A stretch of 64,000 nucleotides of DNA from Lachnospiraceae bacterium (GTDB lineage: Bacteria > Bacillota > Clostridia > Lachnospirales > Lachnospiraceae), in the NCBI GenBank assembly GCA_017460885.1, contig JAFUAB010000034.1:62001-126000 (forward strand). The letters are read 5' to 3'. The notes beneath the pieces were generated by a model that was not told where the DNA came from, did not search any database, and saw only the letters and a program-made list of their open reading frames with translations. Shown here one piece after another: positions 51,920 through 59,917 of this stretch (position 1 is its first letter; the number at the start of each line of letters is the position of its first letter). A program made the translations under genes and the position numbers.

Positions 51920-52930
51920 ATGGCTGAAATCGGAATAATCGGAGCCGGCAGCTGGGGCACGGCTCTGGCGTGGCTGCTTAACAACAACGGACATAAGTGC
52001 AGGATATATTCGGCCCTTCCGGACGAGATCGAGATGTTTAAGAAATATCACGAGAACAGGGACAAGCTGCCGGGCGTCGTGCTCTTTGACAAAACGGACT
52101 ATACGGCTGATCTGAGCGCTGCCATCCGTGACAAGGACGTGATAGTCATGGCGGTACCGTCACAGTTTGTGAGAAAGACGGCTGCACAGATGTCCGAATT
52201 CGTAAAGGACGGTCAGAAGATCATAGACGTGGCCAAGGGCATCGAGGAAGGCACCTGCATGACCATGTCACAGATCATCAAACAGGAGATACCGCAGGCA
52301 GACGTATCCGTGCTGTCCGGGCCCTCGCATGCGGAAGAGGTCGGAAAGGGGATCCCAACGACGATCGTGGTCGGCTCTAAGACCAAGGCCACAGCAGAGT
52401 ACCTGCAGAACGTATTCATGAGCGATGTATTTCGGGTTTACATAAGTCCTGACCTGCTTGGAATGGAGGTGGGCGCCGCGCTTAAGAACGTGATCGCCCT
52501 GGCAGCCGGATGTGCTGACGGACTGGGGTATGGTGACAATACCAAGGCAGCCCTGATCACAAGAGGTATCGCGGAGATATCGAGGCTTGGTGTGGCCATG
52601 GGAGGCAATGCGGCGACCTTTGCCGGACTGACCGGCATGGGCGACCTGATAGTCACATGTGCATCGATGCACTCGAGAAACCGCAGATGCGGCATACTGA
52701 TAGGACAGGGCAAGACACTCGAGGAAGCACAGGCTGAGATCAAGATGGTCGTGGAAGGCGTATTCTCGGCGAAAGCGGCTATGGAGCTTGCTCAAAAGTA
52801 CAATGTTGAAATGCCCATCATAACAGAAGTCAATAAGGTGCTCTTTGAGGGAAAGAATGCCTCGGATGCCGTTAAAGATCTGATGATGAGGGACAAAAAG
52901 ATCGAGAACCCGCTGATACCGTGGGAATAA
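51920..52930 (+). CDS. gpsA: glycerol-3-phosphate dehydrogenase [NAD(P)+]
   Basis: GpsA reduces dihydroxyacetone phosphate to glycerol 3-phosphate, the PlsY acceptor. The 336-residue enzyme begins IGIIGAGSWGTALAWLLNNN and contains SGPSHAEEVGKGIPT, KNVIALAAGCADGLGYGDN and the catalytic-site string GLTGMGDLIVTC. A strong AAAGGAGA site precedes it. With PlsX, AcpP and PlsY the window encodes most of the start of phosphatidic acid synthesis. From here to ~61.9 kb codon choice leans more to GAC, CTG and GTG than in der and plsY. Confidence 0.96.
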   Translation: MAEIGIIGAGSWGTALAWLLNNNGHKCRIYSALPDEIEMFKKYHENRDKLPGVVLFDKTDYTADLSAAIRDKDVIVMAVPSQFVRKTAAQMSEFVKDGQKIIDVAKGIEEGTCMTMSQIIKQEIPQADVSVLSGPSHAEEVGKGIPTTIVVGSKTKATAEYLQNVFMSDVFRVYISPDLLGMEVGAALKNVIALAAGCADGLGYGDNTKAALITRGIAEISRLGVAMGGNAATFAGLTGMGDLIVTCASMHSRNRRCGILIGQGKTLEEAQAEIKMVVEGVFSAKAAMELAQKYNVEMPIITEVNKVLFEGKNASDAVKDLMMRDKKIENPLIPWE

Positions 52931-53006
52931 GATGAATTGCCGACGGATACGGGCTTTGGAACCCGGAACCGGCACGGCAGGATCAATATGAAAAATGAGG
53001 TGAGAA

Positions 53007-53831
53007 ATGTCTGATCAGAAATTTGCATCAACCAAAACGTACGTGGCCAGCGAGGAACTGCTGGATGCGGTAAACGTGGCCATGGTTCTGGAGAAACCGC
53101 TGCTGATAAAGGGCGAGCCCGGAACCGGCAAGACCATGCTCGCCGCCGCTATTGCTGAGAGCCTCGGAAAGAAGCTTATAATCTGGAATATCAAATCTAC
53201 CACCAAGGCTCAGGACGGACTTTACATGTATGATACGATACAGCGTCTGTACGACGGACAGTTCGGCGAGGAGGGCGTGGATGACATCGCCAGATACATC
53301 AAGCTCGGCAAGCTCGGTGAGGCATTCAGTTCGGATGAGCAGGTAATACTCCTGATCGACGAGATCGATAAGGCAGATCTGGAATTCCCCAACGACCTGC
53401 TGTGGGAGCTCGACCAGATGGAATTTTACATCCATGAGACCAGGGAGACCGTAAAGGCAAAGACCAGGCCAGTCGTCATCATCACATCAAATGCCGAAAA
53501 GGAACTGCCCGACGCATTCCTGCGCAGGTGCATTTTCCACTACATAGATTTCCCGGAGGCTCCGCTGATGGAGGAGATCGTGAGAACGCATTATCCCGAA
53601 GTCGAGGAGAACCTGCTTAAGAATGCGATGGACGTGTTCTATTGGATCAGGGGACTGAAGGACGTTCGCAAGAAGCCATCCACTTCTGAACTCATCGACT
53701 GGGTCAACGCCCTGCAGATAGGCGGCATGGATCCCGCACTGATCAAGAAAAACCTGCCCAATCTCGGAGTGATCATCAAAAAGGATGAGGACCTCGCCGT
53801 AGTTAAGAGCAGGACAAATGAAATAAAATAA
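53007..53831 (+). CDS. MoxR-family AAA ATPase
   Basis: A 274-residue AAA+ ATPase with Walker A GEPGTGKTMLAAAIAESLG, Walker B VILLIDEIDKADLEFPNDLL, sensor 1 in VIITSNAEKELPDAFLRRC, which carries the Arg finger. It resembles the MoxR/CoxD group that acts as chaperones with VWA-domain partners, often to insert metals or assemble complexes. The VWA protein is the next gene. No metal enzyme lies nearby, so the client is unknown. Confidence 0.9.
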   Translation: MSDQKFASTKTYVASEELLDAVNVAMVLEKPLLIKGEPGTGKTMLAAAIAESLGKKLIIWNIKSTTKAQDGLYMYDTIQRLYDGQFGEEGVDDIARYIKLGKLGEAFSSDEQVILLIDEIDKADLEFPNDLLWELDQMEFYIHETRETVKAKTRPVVIITSNAEKELPDAFLRRCIFHYIDFPEAPLMEEIVRTHYPEVEENLLKNAMDVFYWIRGLKDVRKKPSTSELIDWVNALQIGGMDPALIKKNLPNLGVIIKKDEDLAVVKSRTNEIK

Positions 53832-53857
53832 AATAATACCTCACATGAACCTGTAAC

Positions 53858-53872
53858 CGGCTGCTGTAGCCG
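53858..53872 (+). promoter_or_regulatory. small hairpin before the VWA gene
   Basis: CGGCT-GCTGT-AGCCG forms a 5-bp GC-rich stem with a 5-base loop 11 bases before the VWA start, which lacks a clear ribosome site. It might limit translation; it could equally be chance. Confidence 0.3.
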
Positions 53873-53883
53873 CAGTAATCGTA

Positions 53884-55092
53884 ATGTTTACAAATTTTTA
53901 TAATAATCTCAGAAAATTCGGTCTGGACGTGACCCTCAAGGAGTGGCTCACGCTCCAGGAGGCACTCGATAAGGATCTGGCGGGTTCTTCACTCACCAGG
54001 TTCTATTATCTGTCGCGTATGATCCTCGTAAAATCCGAGACCGAATACGATAAATTCGACATGGCGTTTGAGAATACCTTCAAATCCGCCAAATATGAGC
54101 CTGATATTACAGATACCATGTTGGCCTGGCTTGACAAGCCCGAGGCCTATGAACAATGGCTTGAGGAAAAGAAACATGAGATGAATCAGGATCCCGGCGA
54201 CAACGCCCAGATCGACAGAGATGATGTGGAGAAAAAGTTCAGGGACCGCCTGAAGGAACAGGACTCCGAGCATAACGGAGGCTCCTACTGGATCGGCACC
54301 CAGGGCAAGACCTCGTTCGGCAACATGGGCGGTCACATGGGAGGCATCAGGGTCGGTGGACAGACCGGATACCAGTCCGCATTCGAAGTGATCGGAGCCC
54401 GCAAATACCAGGATTTCAGGGATGACAAGGTCCTTACGTCCAGGCAGTTCATGGCTGCATTAAAGAGCCTCAGGCAGTTTTCGACCAGGCTTGACGTGCC
54501 CAAGACCGAGCTTGACATTGACGGTACCGTCAACAAGACCTGCAATAACGGCGGGTATCTACAGATCGTCATGGAAAAGCCCAGGAAGAATTCCGTCAAG
54601 CTGCTGCTCCTCATGGATTCGGGCGGAACGATGATCCCGTACAGCACGCTGCTCAATGAACTTTTTCAGGCAGTGGACAAGATGGATCACTTCAAGGACG
54701 TCAAGACCTATTATTTCCACAACTGTATTTATGCCAAGGTGTATAACACTCCGGAGTGCGAAAACGGAGACTGGATCGACACCGACTGGCTGTTTAAGAA
54801 TCTCGATTCCGACTATAAGGTCATGATAGTCGGGGATGCCGCCATGGCCCCTGAGGAACTGTATTCAACCACCGGCAATTACCGCGGCCCGAACAACGGA
54901 CTGTCCGGATGGGACTGGCTGCACCTGATGAAGAGTCACTATAAGCACGTGGTATGGCTTAATCCCAAGATGGCGCCCGGAGACGCCCCGTGGCGGGAGG
55001 CGGAGACAGCCATCAAGACCGTTTTCCCGATGTACAAGCTGACGGTAGCCGGACTTAAGAGTGCCGTGGCCAGGCTGATGGTGAACAGATAA
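53884..55092 (+). CDS. VWA-domain (CoxE-like) protein
   Basis: A 402-residue protein paired with the MoxR ATPase. The N-terminal ~200 residues are helical (NFYNNLRKFGLDVTLKEWL), then a Gly-rich stretch (NGGSYWIGTQGKTSFGNMGG). The C-terminal VWA fold has the metal site DSGGTM, a variant of DxSxS with Gly and Thr, then a Thr/Asp-type continuation in the VIVGDAAMAP strand and the final VVWLNPKMAPGDAPW. Such MoxR/VWA pairs are widely found, with roles in metal insertion or stress. The target here is unknown. The ribosome site is poor. Confidence 0.85.
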   Translation: MFTNFYNNLRKFGLDVTLKEWLTLQEALDKDLAGSSLTRFYYLSRMILVKSETEYDKFDMAFENTFKSAKYEPDITDTMLAWLDKPEAYEQWLEEKKHEMNQDPGDNAQIDRDDVEKKFRDRLKEQDSEHNGGSYWIGTQGKTSFGNMGGHMGGIRVGGQTGYQSAFEVIGARKYQDFRDDKVLTSRQFMAALKSLRQFSTRLDVPKTELDIDGTVNKTCNNGGYLQIVMEKPRKNSVKLLLLMDSGGTMIPYSTLLNELFQAVDKMDHFKDVKTYYFHNCIYAKVYNTPECENGDWIDTDWLFKNLDSDYKVMIVGDAAMAPEELYSTTGNYRGPNNGLSGWDWLHLMKSHYKHVVWLNPKMAPGDAPWREAETAIKTVFPMYKLTVAGLKSAVARLMVNR

Positions 55093-55127
55093 TCTCCGGG
55101 AAAGACTTATTGATCGGCGGTTCCGCA

Positions 55128-55715
55128 ATGCTGGAACGTAAAGTGATAGATTCAGCCGATCCGATCAGCTTCATGAAACGAAATAAATCAAGAGGCCTCA
55201 GGGGTTCGATCCTTGAGGAGATGATCAATCAGACAAATTCCATATACGAAGAGCGCGGACTGGCCTGTGTTCAGAAGATACCCACACCGATCACACCCAT
55301 AGAGATGGATAAGGAGAGCCACCATATTACACTGGCATATTTTGATCAAAAGTCAACCGTGGACTACATCGGAGCCGTACAGGGCATTCCCGTCTGCTTT
55401 GATGCCAAGGAATGCGCGATCGACACTTTTTCTCTCCAGAATATCCATCAGCATCAGGTTGACTTCATGGTGAATTTTGAAAAACAGGACGGGATCGCCT
55501 TTTTTTTGATATACTATACACATCGTGACCTGTTTTATTATTTAAAGCTTGATCACCTGCTTCCATTCTGGAAAAGGGCGCAGGAAGGCGGTCGAAAGAG
55601 CTTCAGGTTCGAGGAACTTGACGAAAGCTATTGTCTGCCTGTCAGGCCGGGCGTTCCGGTTCCTTATCTGGATATGATGAAAAAGGATTTAGAGGAAAGA
55701 TGTCCGGATGAATGA
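55128..55715 (+). CDS. recU: Holliday junction resolvase RecU
   Basis: RecU cuts and helps resolve four-way DNA junctions in recombination; it is the Firmicute counterpart of RuvC. The 195-residue protein shows KIPTPITPIEM, the catalytic region STVDYIGAVQGIPVCFDAKE with Asp and Glu-x-Lys-type acids, then LQNIHQHQVDFM and FFLIYYTHRDLFYYL. ATG 55128 is used; TTG 55110 is in frame and has GGGAAAG upstream. In B. subtilis recU lies beside ponA; here its neighbours are the VWA gene and hisZ. Its mid-domain sequence is quite diverged from the Bacillus protein. Confidence 0.85.
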   Translation: MLERKVIDSADPISFMKRNKSRGLRGSILEEMINQTNSIYEERGLACVQKIPTPITPIEMDKESHHITLAYFDQKSTVDYIGAVQGIPVCFDAKECAIDTFSLQNIHQHQVDFMVNFEKQDGIAFFLIYYTHRDLFYYLKLDHLLPFWKRAQEGGRKSFRFEELDESYCLPVRPGVPVPYLDMMKKDLEERCPDE

Positions 55716-55811
55716 TGACAGATGACTGATGAATAATGATTTATGACTGATGCTCCGGTGAATTTGGGCCGGATATGTATAGTAAACGAATGAAAGGAAC
55801 GGTAAGAAATA

Positions 55812-56933
55812 TTGAGCAAAAGGTTATTGCATACGCCTGAGGGCGTAAGGGACATATACGGAGAGGAATACAAGCGAAAGGAACGGATCGAATATCTGAT
55901 ACGTGAAAAGATTTACGATTTCGGATACGAGGGCATTCAGACACCCACGTTTGAGTTTTTTGACGTATTTTCACGTGAGATCGGCACGACCTCCAGCAAG
56001 GAACTCTACAAGTTCTTTGACAAGGAGGGCAATACACTGGTATTGAGACCTGACTTTACTCCGTCCGTGGCCAGATGCGCGGCCAAATACTATATGGAGA
56101 CCAAAGATCCCGTCAGACTCATGTACTGCGGGAATTCCTATATCAACAATTCATCGCTTCAGGGCAGGCTTAAGGAAGCCACCCAGATGGGAGCGGAGCT
56201 TATCGGCGATAATTCGGTTGAAGCGGATGCGGAGATCATAGCACTGACCTGTGAATCCCTTTTTCATGCGGGACTGTCCGATTTCCAGATAAGTGTGGGC
56301 AATGCCGCGTTTTTTAAAGGATTATGCGCAGAAGCCGGCATCGATGAGGATACGGAGTATGAGCTGAGGGATTACATTTCGGGCAAGAACTTTTTCGGTG
56401 CCCGTGAATTCCTCGAAGATAAAGGCATCAAAAAGGGTGCTTTGGATAAGCTGCTGTCTGTATCCGGCCTTTTCGGTGGTGAGGATATACTGGAAAAAGC
56501 CTCTGACATCGCTGACAATGATCTGTCCAAAAAAGCGGTGAAGCGTCTGAAATCACTGTATAAAACACTGAAGCTTTATGATGTTGAAAAGTACGTATCC
56601 TTCGATCTCGGTCTGCTCTCTAAATACAATTATTATACCGGGATAGTATTTAAAGGCTATACCTACGGTGTCGGTGATGCGATAGTAAAAGGCGGACGAT
56701 ACGACACACTTCTTTCACGGTTCGGGAAGGATGCTGCGGCTGTTGGCTTTGTGATACTTGTTGACGATCTGCTGAGCGCGATGTCCAGGCAGAACGTGCC
56801 TGTCAGCATAGACGACGAAAAGATCATCACCCTGGAGTATGACAAGGATGACTATGAGAAGAAACTGGCCGAGGCACTGAAGCTGCGGCACGTGGGCGGA
56901 AGCCGTGTACGGCTGATCCCCGTGAAGCATTAA
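55812..56933 (+). CDS. hisZ: ATP phosphoribosyltransferase regulatory subunit HisZ
   Basis: HisZ is a paralog of histidyl-tRNA synthetase that lacks the anticodon-binding domain and activates short HisG. The class II fold is seen in TPEGVRDIYGEEYKRKERIEYL in outline, then GIQTPTFEFFDVF, LVLRPDFTPSVAR and motif 3-like GGRYDTLLSRFG. Translation starts at TTG 55812 by the family N-terminus; AAAGGAA is upstream. The 373-residue length is normal. The 96 bases before it show no T-box motif. Confidence 0.9.
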   Translation: MSKRLLHTPEGVRDIYGEEYKRKERIEYLIREKIYDFGYEGIQTPTFEFFDVFSREIGTTSSKELYKFFDKEGNTLVLRPDFTPSVARCAAKYYMETKDPVRLMYCGNSYINNSSLQGRLKEATQMGAELIGDNSVEADAEIIALTCESLFHAGLSDFQISVGNAAFFKGLCAEAGIDEDTEYELRDYISGKNFFGAREFLEDKGIKKGALDKLLSVSGLFGGEDILEKASDIADNDLSKKAVKRLKSLYKTLKLYDVEKYVSFDLGLLSKYNYYTGIVFKGYTYGVGDAIVKGGRYDTLLSRFGKDAAAVGFVILVDDLLSAMSRQNVPVSIDDEKIITLEYDKDDYEKKLAEALKLRHVGGSRVRLIPVKH

Positions 56934-56948
56934 ATAAGGGGAGAGAAA

Positions 56949-57590
56949 ATGGAAGACAGATATTTGACTATAGCGCTTGCAAAAGGGCGACTGGCATATA
57001 AGACAATGGATCTCTTTAACGAGATCGGTATCTCCTGCAAGGAGATGGAAGATAAGGAATCACGTAAGCTGATCTTTACAAATGAGACGCTGAAGGTGAG
57101 ATTTTTCCTTGCCAAGGCATCGGACGTGCCCACCTACGTCGAATACGGTGCGGCTGACATCGGTGTAGTCGGCAAGGATACTATCATGGAGGAAGGCAGG
57201 CGCGTGTACGAGGTGATGGATCTTAAGTTCGGCAAATGCAGGATGTGCGTGTGCGGCCCGGAATCTGCCAGGAATCTGCTGGAGCATCATGAAATGATCC
57301 GCGTGGCCACCAAATATCCGAACATCGCCAAGGATTATTTCTACAACAGCAAGCAGCAGACCGTGGACATCATCAAGCTAAACGGCTCCGTGGAGCTGGG
57401 CCCCATAGTGGACTTAAGCGACGTCATAGTGGACATAGTGGAGACCGGATCTACGCTAAAAGAAAACGGACTGACCGTGCTCGAGGAGATAACTCCCTTA
57501 AGCGCGCGCATGATAGTCAATCAGGTAACGATGCAGATGCAGACAGAGCGCATCAATAATCTGCTCGCCAGGTTGAAGGAGCATATTTAA
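56949..57590 (+). CDS. hisG: ATP phosphoribosyltransferase, short form
   Basis: HisG joins ATP and PRPP, the first step of histidine synthesis. The 213-residue protein lacks the C-terminal regulatory domain and so needs HisZ, encoded just upstream. Motifs are LTIALAKGRLAYKTMDLFNE, ADIGVVGKDTIMEEGRRVYEV and the PRPP loop VDIVETGSTLKENGL. A GGGGAGAG site precedes the ATG by a few bases. It follows hisZ after 15 bases. Confidence 0.96.
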   Translation: MEDRYLTIALAKGRLAYKTMDLFNEIGISCKEMEDKESRKLIFTNETLKVRFFLAKASDVPTYVEYGAADIGVVGKDTIMEEGRRVYEVMDLKFGKCRMCVCGPESARNLLEHHEMIRVATKYPNIAKDYFYNSKQQTVDIIKLNGSVELGPIVDLSDVIVDIVETGSTLKENGLTVLEEITPLSARMIVNQVTMQMQTERINNLLARLKEHI

Positions 57591-57634
57591 GGACAACTAC
57601 TGCACTGTGTTATGTAAACCAAATAGGAGATATT

Positions 57635-58930
57635 ATGAGAATCATTGAATTAACGGAAAGCACAAAAAAAGACCTGTTGGACTCGCTCTTAAAGAGGAGT
57701 CCCAACAATTATACCGAATACGAGGACACGGTAAACGGGATCATAACCGACGTGAGAGCCCGCGGTGACGAGGCTGTCGTCGAACTTACGACGAAATTTG
57801 ATGCATGGAAGGCTGCACCCGATAAGCTTCGCGTGACCCGTGAAGAGATCGATGAGGCATACAGGTCAGTGGATCCCGCACTCGTGGAGGTCATCAAAAA
57901 ATCCGCTGCCAACATCCGTGCCTTTCACGAAAAACAGCTGCGAAACACCTGGATCGACATTAAGGATAACGGAACGATCCTCGGACAGCGTATAATGCCG
58001 ATAGCAATCTCGGGAGTTTATGTGCCGGGAGGGAAGGCTGCCTATCCGAGTTCCGTGTTGATGAACATCGTTCCGGCCAGGGTGGCGGGAGTCGAGCGCA
58101 TCATAATGTGTACTCCTGCCGACAAGGAACAGAATGGTAAGGTTAATCCCGGCACTCTGGTCGCAGCCGACATCGCCGGAGTTGATGAGATTTACAAGGT
58201 GGGCGGAGCTCAGGCCATCGCAGCCATGGCTTTCGGAACCGGAACAATTCCCAAGGTCGACAAGATAACCGGTCCCGGCAACATATTCGTGGCTCTGGCC
58301 AAAAAAGCATGCTTCGGATACGTTTCGATCGATTCCATAGCCGGTCCCAGCGAGATACTGGTAGTGGCCGATGATACCGCAAACCCCAGGTACGTGGCTG
58401 CCGACCTGCTGAGTCAGGCAGAGCATGACGAGCTGGCCAGCGCGATCCTGATCACTACATCCAAGTCGATCGCACATGCCGTTTCCGATGAGATAGACGC
58501 TTTTTTGCAGAAACTGGAAAGACGTGAGATCATTCAGAAGAGCCTGGATAACTACGGGTATATATTTGTTGCCTCCAATATGGCGGATGCTTATGACGCC
58601 GCCAATCAGATAGCCAGCGAACATCTGGAGATCATCACGAGGGATCCGTTTGAGTCCATGACTCATATAAAAAATGCAGGTGCAATATTCCTCGGACATT
58701 ATTCCTCTGAGCCGCTGGGCGATTATTTCGCGGGACCCAATCACATACTGCCGACCAACGGCACCGCCAGGTTCTTTTCGCCGCTGTCGGTTGATGATTT
58801 CATCAAAAAGACAAGCATCATTTCGTACTCACAGGATGCGCTGCGGGCAGTGCACGAGGACATAGAGCTGTTTGCAAAGAGCGAGGGACTGACCGCACAT
58901 GCAAATTCGATCGCGGTGAGGTTTGAATAG
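57635..58930 (+). CDS. hisD: histidinol dehydrogenase
   Basis: HisD oxidises histidinol to histidine in two NAD-linked steps with a zinc ion. The 431-residue protein has GVYVPGGKAAYPSSVLMNIVP, TGPGNIFVALAKK, DSIAGPSEILVVAD, LLSQAEHDELASAILI with catalytic Glu/His and the zinc-site string AGPNHILPTNGTARF. ATG 57635 has AGGAGAT upstream. It lies between hisG and hisB. Confidence 0.96.
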   Translation: MRIIELTESTKKDLLDSLLKRSPNNYTEYEDTVNGIITDVRARGDEAVVELTTKFDAWKAAPDKLRVTREEIDEAYRSVDPALVEVIKKSAANIRAFHEKQLRNTWIDIKDNGTILGQRIMPIAISGVYVPGGKAAYPSSVLMNIVPARVAGVERIIMCTPADKEQNGKVNPGTLVAADIAGVDEIYKVGGAQAIAAMAFGTGTIPKVDKITGPGNIFVALAKKACFGYVSIDSIAGPSEILVVADDTANPRYVAADLLSQAEHDELASAILITTSKSIAHAVSDEIDAFLQKLERREIIQKSLDNYGYIFVASNMADAYDAANQIASEHLEIITRDPFESMTHIKNAGAIFLGHYSSEPLGDYFAGPNHILPTNGTARFFSPLSVDDFIKKTSIISYSQDALRAVHEDIELFAKSEGLTAHANSIAVRFE

Positions 58931-58940
58931 AGGGATTAAC

Positions 58941-59528
58941 ATGGAAAGAACGAGTGAGATAAACAGAAAAACAAAAGAAACCGACATTTCCGTCAGGCTG
59001 AGCATTGACGGATCGGGAAAAAGCAGCATAGATACCGGCATCGGTTTCTTTGACCACATGCTGGAGGGCTTCGCTAAGCACGGATTCTTTGACCTGGACT
59101 GCAAGGTCGATGGAGACCTTCGGGTAGATGGTCACCACTCCGTGGAGGACACCGGAATCGTGATCGGAAACGCTATAAAGGAAGCTGTCGGCGACAAGGC
59201 CGGCATCAGACGATACGGCCACTTCATCCTGCCGATGGATGACGCGCTTGTGCTTGTTGCGGTCGACCTCTGCGGCAGACCGTATTTTAGTTTTGACGCG
59301 CAGTTTGACGTGCCCATGATCGGCGAACTGGATACGCAGCTGATCAGGGAATTCTTTTATGCTGTAAGCTATTCCGCCGAAATGAATCTGCATATCAAGG
59401 TTCTTGACGGCATCAACGGTCATCATATCGCCGAAGCGATGTTCAAGTCCTTCGCGAAGGCTCTTGACATGGCAACTTCATATGACGAACGCATCGAAGG
59501 AATACTCAGTACGAAGGGAACGCTGTGA
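58941..59528 (+). CDS. hisB: imidazoleglycerol-phosphate dehydratase
   Basis: HisB removes water from imidazole glycerol phosphate. This is the single-function form of 195 residues (no phosphatase domain), with GIGFFDHMLEGFAKHGFFDL, DGHHSVEDTGIVIG, the His-rich metal motifs HHSVED and the later GHHIAEAMFKSFAKAL. ATG 58941 is used with AGAGGG upstream; an earlier in-frame ATG overlaps hisD. hisI begins two bases after its stop. Confidence 0.96.
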   Translation: MERTSEINRKTKETDISVRLSIDGSGKSSIDTGIGFFDHMLEGFAKHGFFDLDCKVDGDLRVDGHHSVEDTGIVIGNAIKEAVGDKAGIRRYGHFILPMDDALVLVAVDLCGRPYFSFDAQFDVPMIGELDTQLIREFFYAVSYSAEMNLHIKVLDGINGHHIAEAMFKSFAKALDMATSYDERIEGILSTKGTL

Positions 59529-59529
59529 A

Positions 59530-59892
59530 ATGAATTATGATAAGAGTAAGATAACATCAGCCGGCAAAAAACCGGAATTTTCGTTCGATCAGGTAAAGAC
59601 CGATGACAAAAGCCTGATACCCGTGATCGTACAGGACGACGATACCGATGAGGTGCTGATGCTTGCCTACATGAACAGGGAGGCTTACGAACTGACTCTT
59701 GAGAGAGGCGTCATGACGTATTACAGCCGCTCCAGGCAGGAGCTATGGCTTAAGGGCGACACTTCAGGGCATTATCAGTACGTCAGAAGTCTGGCGCTTG
59801 ACTGCGACCTGGATACCATGCTGGCCAGGGTCGAGCAGGTCGGTGCGGCTTGTCACACCGGGCGTCATTCATGCTTCTTTAATGAAATATAA
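59530..59892 (+). CDS. hisI: phosphoribosyl-AMP cyclohydrolase
   Basis: HisI opens the ring of phosphoribosyl-AMP. The 120-residue protein holds only the cyclohydrolase domain, with VLMLAYMNREAYELTLERG, the zinc/magnesium motifs SRSRQELWLKGDTSGH, DCDLDTMLARVEQVGAACHTG and CFF. The HisE pyrophosphohydrolase domain is not fused and not nearby. hisA, hisF, hisH and hisC are also absent from this stretch. Confidence 0.95.
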   Translation: MNYDKSKITSAGKKPEFSFDQVKTDDKSLIPVIVQDDDTDEVLMLAYMNREAYELTLERGVMTYYSRSRQELWLKGDTSGHYQYVRSLALDCDLDTMLARVEQVGAACHTGRHSCFFNEI

Positions 59893-59917
59893 AATGAACC
59901 ATGGGGACGGAGTCACG

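Noticed and set aside
55722-55752. Direct repeat of ATGACTGATG 21 bases apart between recU and hisZ
   Set aside because: Short, low-complexity TGA/ATG-rich sequence; likely chance.
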